Of a DNA stretch of 64,000 nucleotides, positions 58,452 through 64,000 are shown one piece after another (positions within the stretch are counted from its first letter, which is position 1; each line of letters begins with the position of its first letter). The notes beneath the pieces were generated by a model. The model searched no databases and was not told the origin of the DNA. It was given only the letters and a program-made list of their open reading frames with translations. This DNA comes from Desulfopila aestuarii DSM 18488 (GTDB taxonomy: Bacteria > Desulfobacterota > Desulfobulbia > Desulfobulbales > Desulfocapsaceae), in the NCBI GenBank assembly GCA_945863875.1, contig CAMBBS010000015.1, forward strand, positions 44,962 through 108,961. Direction: 5' to 3'. The position numbers were made by a program, and so were the translations under genes.

Positions 58452-58530
58452 TTTCGAGTAACTTGCGTGAAACAGACGTGACATTGGCCCAATAATCCTA
58501 CCAAGACCTTCCAAACTTGTTAGCCTCTGA

Positions 58531-58905
58531 CTACGGCACAGAAACTGCAGAGATGCAGGTGAGCAGGCTGTGCATGTCTGCCGGTTTGGAAAACACCCTG
58601 AGCACCTCGGGTATTGCCCGCAGTTCATCGGCAATCCTCTTGTCCGCATACCCGGTAACGACAATAAACAGGCATCTGGGCTTCACCAGAAGGATGCTTT
58701 TTATCGCATCAACACCATTCCACTCCGGCATATGCAGGTCGCAGACAATGATATCGTAATCGAATGTGACGCCCTTGCGGAAGCCGATTCGGCCATTTTC
58801 GGCAACATCAACGGTATGCCCTTTCCTCGAGAAGAATTCGCTATACAAATCCTGTAGTGGCTCTTCATCCTCGATAACCAGTATACGTTTTCCAAGATTC
58901 TCCAT
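58531..58905 (-). CDS. Single-domain response regulator
   Basis: 124 residues, a lone receiver domain: acidic IEDEE near the N-terminus, phosphoacceptor Asp in IIVCDLHMPEWNG, Thr in VVTGYAD and Lys in VFSKPAD. It has no output domain. It is 42 bases downstream of the chemoreceptor gene on the same strand, so it may be a CheY-like or phosphorelay partner of that receptor or of the hybrid kinase. Confidence 0.9.
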   Translation of the reverse strand: MENLGKRILVIEDEEPLQDLYSEFFSRKGHTVDVAENGRIGFRKGVTFDYDIIVCDLHMPEWNGVDAIKSILLVKPRCLFIVVTGYADKRIADELRAIPEVLRVFSKPADMHSLLTCISAVSVP

Positions 58906-58947
58906 TTACGGCACTCCCTTAAAACAGTAAGGCATTCGTCTCGTGCT

Positions 58948-60639
58948 TCAGGACTGTCTCTCCAAGGCCGAAAACTTGCTCGCCTCATTCCACAGAGTTG
59001 GATCTTCCCCGGTTGCTTTGTCGATATGCATTGAACCGAATTTATCTTCGGCTTCCCGCATTTTCAGCTTGAGCTGGGTCACCAGTTGCGAGGCGTTGTC
59101 GGCCAACGCTTCGGTATCATTCTTGTTATTCGTAGAAATATCAGTCATGTGACCTGTATCCTGATGAATGCCCGTCAGGCGCGAACTGACGTTCTCGATA
59201 TCCTGAGCCTGTTCTTTGGAACGATCGGCAATCTGTCCGGCTATGGTATTGACGCGATCAACGGTCTGCATGATTTTACCCAATTCCGCCGCGGTTTGCT
59301 CGGCTATCTTGCCGCCATCCTCGACGGTTTGCGCCGATTTCTGCAGCAGAGCAGCTGTTTCCTTCACCGCCTCCGAGGAGCGAAGTGCCAGGCTTTTCAC
59401 TTCCTGGGCGACGACGGCAAACCCTTTGCCGGTTTCTCCGGCTCGCGCCGCTTCAATAGTGGCATTAAGTGCGAGCAGGTTCGTTTGTTCAGCGATCTCC
59501 TGAAGGACATCGAGTATCTGCAGAATTTCTCGGCTGGATCGATGAATATTCCCCATGGCCTTGACCATGGCGGCCATCTTCTCGTTACCGATTTCCGCCG
59601 CCTGCCTGGCTTCCAAGGTGATTCCGGCTGCCTCCATGGCCGTATCGGCGTTGGCGGTCGATTGACTGCTGACGTCGCTGATCATAGCGTTGACTTCGTC
59701 CAGGGAACCGATCTGGCCGCCGAGTTTTTGCAGGAGGAAATCGCTTGACTGGGAGCACCGATGCGATAACGAGGCAACCTCCTCAGCAGATTCTCCTATC
59801 ATATCAAGTATTTCACTCTGCACGCGAACCTGGAGTTCCACTGTCTTTTGGTTGTCGAGCAACTGCGCCTGATTCTGATGCAGCTGTTGCGCCATGCCGC
59901 CAAGCGCCTCGCCGAGACGGCCGAATTCAAGCGATCCCTTGATACTGCTGTCTTGATCAAAATCCCCGTTGGCAAAGGTACGGGTAATGTCTATGGCCTT
60001 GTTGATCGGCCGGACAGTCGCGCGGTAAACCCATACCGACAGGACGATAGTCAAAGGTACCAGAACCAGGGCGGCAACCATGGCGACTAACGCGCTTTGC
60101 CGGGATTCCACGATAAGCTCCTCGAGAGACGTCTGCAGATCCCGCCGGCTCAGTTCCTGAACGTCGCCGAGTTTGCTGCTGAAAGCCTCGGTCGTTGCGG
60201 CGAAGTCCTTGGTCGCCGAGGAGATGCCGGAAAAATCCTGATCTATGACCATCCTGACCTTGGTCGATCCCGTTTCCATGACCTTGGTCGCAATTGCCTG
60301 CAGCTCCTTAAGTCCGGCGACCAGCGTTTCGTTGTCCGCCAGGGCCAAGGCGTCGGTCATATACTTGTCGAGAGATTCCTTGAGCTTTGCCGCTTTGCCG
60401 ATCCCCTCGTCAGTACTCTGCGCGGCGCTGATTTCCAGATTATTGACGAGGGCCGCACTGGCGGTTGCGGTCTTTTCGACCAAAATGGCAAGGTTGAACT
60501 TTTGTTCCTTGACAGCCTGGCTGACGGAAACGGTACGATTGAGGGCAATCGTACCGCTTGCGGCTATCAGGATGATACCGGCGACGGCAACGCTGAAAGA
60601 AAGAAAAAGCTTTGTGCTAATGCGTGACAGCCCTATCAT
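58948..60639 (-). CDS. Methyl-accepting chemotaxis protein
   Basis: 563 residues. An N-terminal membrane helix ([18 protein letters not shown]) is followed by a four-helix periplasmic domain and a second membrane helix at about 190-210. A HAMP domain ([19 protein letters not shown]) leads to the signalling domain with hairpin tip [16 protein letters not shown]. No C-terminal CheR-docking pentapeptide is seen. No other chemotaxis gene is adjacent except the free receiver downstream. Confidence 0.92.
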   Translation of the reverse strand: MIGLSRISTKLFLSFSVAVAGIILIAASGTIALNRTVSVSQAVKEQKFNLAILVEKTATASAALVNNLEISAAQSTDEGIGKAAKLKESLDKYMTDALALADNETLVAGLKELQAIATKVMETGSTKVRMVIDQDFSGISSATKDFAATTEAFSSKLGDVQELSRRDLQTSLEELIVESRQSALVAMVAALVLVPLTIVLSVWVYRATVRPINKAIDITRTFANGDFDQDSSIKGSLEFGRLGEALGGMAQQLHQNQAQLLDNQKTVELQVRVQSEILDMIGESAEEVASLSHRCSQSSDFLLQKLGGQIGSLDEVNAMISDVSSQSTANADTAMEAAGITLEARQAAEIGNEKMAAMVKAMGNIHRSSREILQILDVLQEIAEQTNLLALNATIEAARAGETGKGFAVVAQEVKSLALRSSEAVKETAALLQKSAQTVEDGGKIAEQTAAELGKIMQTVDRVNTIAGQIADRSKEQAQDIENVSSRLTGIHQDTGHMTDISTNNKNDTEALADNASQLVTQLKLKMREAEDKFGSMHIDKATGEDPTLWNEASKFSALERQS

Positions 60640-60983
60640 GCAACCTCCAATTCACTCGTTATTCTGTAACCCACTCTTTTTCGGGGAACCGGTGCAGATT
60701 CCTCTTGCATGCAAAACACGTTCTTGGAGTAAGGATATCTTTTAAAATTATAGCAATCAAGACAATTTTTTTCTCGTTGGTATTTCCGTCGAATTCTGGC
60801 CGATTCACCTCTACATTGTCATACACAGCACCGGCGATGACCTTTTCGACTTGACGAGATCTTTGCTTCAGTCGTATCTTATGACTTGAGAACGGAAGGC
60901 TTGCACACTCATATCTTTTCGCCTAACCGAGACCTCTCTGCAATAAATGCCTGCAGGACATTCACCCAGGATGAGAAAATTCC
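60640..60983. other. 344-bp gap between divergent genes
   Basis: It holds the start regions of the chemoreceptor (-) and the receiver protein (+). The only supported signal is a candidate sigma70 promoter on the + strand, TTGACG (60851-60856), 18 bases, TATCTT (60875-60880). No gene or RNA is recognised. Confidence 0.45.
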
Positions 60984-61646
60984 ATGACTCAATTTAGCAA
61001 CAAGACAATACTCATTGCCGATGACCTGACAACCAACCGTAAAATGCTCCAATTCCTGCTGGAGAAGCGAGGTTATCGGACAATCGGCGTCAACAGCGGT
61101 TACGCCTGCCTCCAGGAGGCGCGGAACAGAAAACCGGATCTGCTTCTGCTCGACATCATGATGCCGGACATCAGCGGCATCGATGTCTGCAAACGATTAC
61201 GTGCCGATTCCGCAACAGGAATGCTGCCTATTATTTTTGTGACCGCCGCCACCGATGACCTGACACTGTCAAAGGCTTTTGATGCCGGCGGCAATGACTA
61301 TATCCGGAAACCGATAAATGGTATTGAACTGACAAAACGGGTACAGGCCATTTTCGAACAGGAAAAATTCATCGAGACAAACAGGGAGGAAGAAAAATTA
61401 CGGGGCGTTCTTGCCATGAGCGGCACCATCTGTCATGAACTGAATCAACCCCTGCAGTTTATTTCCGGCAATTGCCAACTCCTGCTCATGGATCTTGAGA
61501 AAGGATCGCCGGCGTACAATCGAGTTACAAAAATGAAAGAACAGATAGATCGCCTTGGCGATATGACCAAAAAACTCACGCAGATCAGCCGCGTGGAAAC
61601 ACGCAGCTATGTCGGTGATACAAAAATTCTCTCAATTGGGAAATAG
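60984..61646 (+). CDS. Receiver protein with orphan HisKA domain
   Basis: 220 residues. The N-terminal receiver has IADDL, phosphoacceptor Asp in LLLLDIMMPDISG and Lys in DYIRKPING. A helical linker leads to a HisKA dimerisation domain with the H-box TICHELNQPLQF. The chain then ends (ETRSYVGDTKILSIGK) where an ATPase domain would start. It cannot autophosphorylate by itself; it could be a phosphotransfer or decoy protein, or a truncated kinase. After the stop, 61647-61950 shows no ATPase remnant in any frame that I could see. Confidence 0.88.
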   Translation: MTQFSNKTILIADDLTTNRKMLQFLLEKRGYRTIGVNSGYACLQEARNRKPDLLLLDIMMPDISGIDVCKRLRADSATGMLPIIFVTAATDDLTLSKAFDAGGNDYIRKPINGIELTKRVQAIFEQEKFIETNREEEKLRGVLAMSGTICHELNQPLQFISGNCQLLLMDLEKGSPAYNRVTKMKEQIDRLGDMTKKLTQISRVETRSYVGDTKILSIGK

Positions 61647-61950
61647 GTGCCGTTCACTATAAAAGCAAAAATAAACAAAATAAGTTATCGAAATAAGAAA
61701 TATCCTTTTTTTTTCGACATTATTCAATTGGAAATTCCCATAACAACGAGTCAAAAATTTTTCCAATCGCCACGCCTGACAATCATTTTCATGAGGTAGC
61801 TTCGAATATACGGCAGAACTTGTCCGTCCATTTTTTTTTGGCACAAACATTGATGAATTACTGCATACGAGCGACCAACGTGCCTGACCGATGATCAGAA
61901 CCTGGTGACAATTGTCTTCACCAACAAATACTCTGTAACAAGAGGCAGGA
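61647..61950. other. 304-bp gap between convergent genes
   Basis: AT-rich, with no supported gene. It separates the REC-HisKA gene (+) from nicotinate phosphoribosyltransferase (-). No stable hairpin with a T-run was found. Confidence 0.4.
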
Positions 61951-63372
61951 TTATTTCTGTTTATATTTTTGAATTAAATCGTCACGCAGGTCATTGAGCC
62001 TGGTGCTTAAGCCCACTTTGTAGATGTGAGGATTTTCAAAGCGTTTGTATTCGTCAGGTAATTTCTCCAGCCGGGTTTTTAAGTAGGCATAAGATTCGTC
62101 GGGATGCTGCATTTTTTGTAGTGCCTGCCCTTTCTCCATCACTTTTTCCTGCAGGGGCTGACACGACCAGGGAGGAATTTTAAAAGCTTTGTCTTTATTG
62201 AAAGGATGATGGATCTCCTTGATCTCCCTCGGATCTTCCTCCCACGAGCTGACGGCGTCCGCCATAAATGCCCCGTTGGCATCGCTGAAGCGATGCACTT
62301 GCGTTACGGTGGGGAAGGTCACTTTATGCACGGATTCGGAAAGCTTCAGTCTCGGCTTCCCGGAGGCCATGGCGAGTTTATATACCCCATCCAGGGCGGC
62401 ATCAGGCTGACCGGTGAGTACCGCCGTACCAACGCCAAAGGCGTCGATGGGAGCATTCTGCTCGCGCAGACTCCTGATCACATGCTCATCGATCTGGTTC
62501 GAGGCGATAATTTTCACATAGCCGAACCCGGCGTCGTCAAGCAACTTCCGTGATTTTTTAGCCATATAGGCCAGATCGCCGCTATCCAGTCTGACCGCCT
62601 TTAGCCGCTGCCCTCTGCCCGCCATTTCCCTGGCAACCTGTATGGCATGGGGGATACCGGAATCGAGTGTATTGTACGTATCCAGCAGCAGTGTACAATT
62701 TTCAGGGTGTGCTTTTGCAAAGCGGCGGAAAGCGGTAAGTTCATCATCATGGCTCTGAATAAAGGAATGCGCCATGGTCCCGCTCACGTGCAGGCCGTAG
62801 GTAAAGGCGGAGAACACATTGGAAGTGGAATTGAAGCCGCCGACCATGGTAGCGCGAGAAGCATGAATGGCCCCCAGGCCATGCGCCCTTCTCATGCCAA
62901 AATCGGTGAGAATGATTTCATCGCCGGCAACCAGACGCATCCGCGCCGCTTTGGTCGCGATCAGGGACGACAGGTTGAGTAGGTTCAGCAGCAGCGTTTC
63001 GGTTAACTGCGTCTCAATGATATTTCCACGCACCCCGGCGAGGGGCATATTGGGGAAAACTATTTCCCCTTCCCGCACGGAAAATATGTCGGCGTGGTAG
63101 CGAAAATCCTGCAGATAGTGCAGAAAATTAGCATCGAAGCCATTTTCCCGCAAATATTCAAGATCATCTGTCTCAAAATGTAAACCTTCGAGAATTTCCA
63201 GCAGATCGTATATGCCTGCAAAAACCACATAAGCGCCCTTGAAGGGATTCTTGCGATAGAAGTAATAAAAGGCGGCGGGATCGTTTTGTCTGCCATCCAG
63301 AAAATACGCCTGGGCCATGGATAACTGGTACATGTCCGTATAGAGACCCGCATGTTTTGCCAAGATACTCAT
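61951..63372 (-). CDS. pncB: Nicotinate phosphoribosyltransferase
   Basis: 473 residues. It makes nicotinate mononucleotide from nicotinate and PRPP in NAD salvage. Family motifs are TDMYQLSMAQAYF at the N-terminus, DFGMRRAHG, MVGGFNSTSNV, VRLDSGDLAYMAKK and FGVGTAVLTGQPDAALDGVYKLA. Length is normal for the longer (PncB2-like) form. The ATG at 63372 has no good ribosome binding site within ten bases; AAGGAAGAGG lies more than 20 bases away. Only 29 bases separate it from the iscB stop upstream, so its native promoter may have been displaced. Confidence 0.92.
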   Translation of the reverse strand: MSILAKHAGLYTDMYQLSMAQAYFLDGRQNDPAAFYYFYRKNPFKGAYVVFAGIYDLLEILEGLHFETDDLEYLRENGFDANFLHYLQDFRYHADIFSVREGEIVFPNMPLAGVRGNIIETQLTETLLLNLLNLSSLIATKAARMRLVAGDEIILTDFGMRRAHGLGAIHASRATMVGGFNSTSNVFSAFTYGLHVSGTMAHSFIQSHDDELTAFRRFAKAHPENCTLLLDTYNTLDSGIPHAIQVAREMAGRGQRLKAVRLDSGDLAYMAKKSRKLLDDAGFGYVKIIASNQIDEHVIRSLREQNAPIDAFGVGTAVLTGQPDAALDGVYKLAMASGKPRLKLSESVHKVTFPTVTQVHRFSDANGAFMADAVSSWEEDPREIKEIHHPFNKDKAFKIPPWSCQPLQEKVMEKGQALQKMQHPDESYAYLKTRLEKLPDEYKRFENPHIYKVGLSTRLNDLRDDLIQKYKQK

Positions 63373-63401
63373 CTAAAATTACAGCGTGAATACCTCTTCC
63401 T

Positions 63402-64000
63402 TCAGATGGAGGAGGAAACGCTGTCTCCCATGTAGTAGTTGTAACCATCGGCACGCTGCAAAAGAGAGCAATGTTTCCATGAAATCCCCTGTATTGTACC
63501 CGCTTCTGTCTTGATATTGAAACTGCCGGACTTTCGCACAGACATCCTGCCAACATACGTCCCGGGCTTTTTGCCTTTGTTGACCAGTGCCTTGACCAGA
63601 TCCCCGCATTTACATCCATTGACAACTCTTCTTGCTTTCGCTGACGTTCGAGGAATACCATATGTATCCACCCGGCACATCCGCCGTGATCCTCTGCCAG
63701 CAGCAGAAACATGGAGAGGTTGCCGTCCCGGCGGAATATGGACACGCCCGCCTGTTGCACCGACACAAACGGCATCAAGCCAATGGGATTTTCCGTAGCT
63801 TTGGTTCGTCCGGTTATACTTGGTTCTTCCGCCGGACCAGGTGGAAACCTGCAGGCCGAATGCCTGCAACCTGCCGCCGGTGGCATAGCGAATCGAGTTG
63901 CTTGCACCACCATCCTTTAACGGTGCTTTGGCACGGGCAGGAATGTTGATGAACCGTTTACAAAGATCAACGACAATGCCGGATACTGGAGCAAAGTTGA
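63402..64000 (-). CDS. iscB: IscB nuclease, C-terminal part (N-terminus beyond window)
   Basis: On the minus strand the frame is open from the right edge to a stop at 63402, giving about 199 residues. It carries the RuvC-III motif KSHWLDAVCVG, preceded by GGRTKYNRT. The IscB C-terminal region follows: GDLVKALVNKGKKPGTYVGR, SGSFNIKT and GISWKHCSLLQRADGY. IscB proteins are RNA-guided nucleases encoded in IS200/IS605-superfamily elements and are relatives of Cas9's ancestor. The RuvC-I, HNH and omega-RNA parts would lie beyond 64000. No stops interrupt the visible part. Confidence 0.85.
   Translation of the reverse strand, partial: NFAPVSGIVVDLCKRFINIPARAKAPLKDGGASNSIRYATGGRLQAFGLQVSTWSGGRTKYNRTNQSYGKSHWLDAVCVGATGGRVHIPPGRQPLHVSAAGRGSRRMCRVDTYGIPRTSAKARRVVNGCKCGDLVKALVNKGKKPGTYVGRMSVRKSGSFNIKTEAGTIQGISWKHCSLLQRADGYNYYMGDSVSSSI

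Overview
The window looks like chromosome of an anaerobic, probably sulfur-metabolising bacterium of the Desulfobacterota (Desulfobulbia-like). This is inferred from gene content: a ferredoxin-linked four-component 2-oxoacid oxidoreductase, a stand-alone FMN glutamate-synthase-like protein, split YeeE/YedE sulfur transporters, TauE/SafE, rhodanese, a CxxCH cytochrome and very many two-component proteins. No rRNA, tRNA or CRISPR array was recognised. I had no database access, so family names rest on motifs read by eye.

Layout. 0-6.9 kb: a signalling block on the + strand (5'-truncated histidine kinase, LuxR-type regulator, CheB-CheR-PAS fusion, PAS hybrid kinase), with ATGA overlaps inside each pair. 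7-10.4 kb: a Nit1-like amidase, a DUF1330 protein, a PilZ protein and a MOT1-type anion transporter. 10.5-11.3 kb: a decayed IS200/IS605 element with divergent tnpA and tnpB remnants. 11.4-17.1 kb: TauE/SafE, a two-gene ABC exporter, branched-chain aminotransferase, an XRE-cupin regulator and the YeeE/YedE pair. 17.1-22.8 kb: low-conservation secreted proteins (a frameshifted VCBS-type adhesin, a trypsin-like protease and a DUF1566 protein). 23-28.8 kb: an unknown Rossmann protein and an operon for 2-oxoacid oxidation (ferredoxin, alpha, fused beta-gamma, XRE-cupin regulator, acyl-CoA synthetase). 28.9-31.1 kb: an alpha/beta hydrolase and a RecA/KaiC-like-XRE-cupin fusion regulator. 31.3-33.9 kb: the glutamate-synthase-like gene and a GAF-ANTAR protein. 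34-39 kb: TatD and an XpaC/TelA operon led by a 29-residue membrane peptide. 39-49.6 kb: MFS transporter, glycogen phosphorylase, CurA-like reductase, a PhnD-like lipoprotein plus sensor-kinase operon, and a KefB-type antiporter. 50-58.4 kb: a PhoX-like protein, a cytochrome c/TolB-propeller fusion, a large hybrid kinase and a tandem rhodanese. 58.5-64 kb: response regulator, chemoreceptor, a REC-HisKA protein without an ATPase domain, nicotinate phosphoribosyltransferase, and the C-terminal part of an IscB nuclease running off the right edge.

The most striking signal is the 5' leader of the glutamate-synthase-like gene, read on the minus strand. A good sigma70 promoter is followed by two hairpins with hexaloops AACGGC and AAAGGC (A at position 1, G at position 4). 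The 3' arm of the second hairpin is also the 5' arm of an intrinsic terminator ending in nine U. This is the architecture of an ANTAR antitermination target, and the gene immediately upstream encodes a GAF-ANTAR protein. It suggests a compact RNA-based switch controlling a glutamate-synthase-family enzyme. Other points of interest are the regulator that has lost its Walker A, two generations of IS200/IS605-superfamily insertions (including iscB 29 bp from pncB), and two frameshifts at homopolymers in the adhesin gene.
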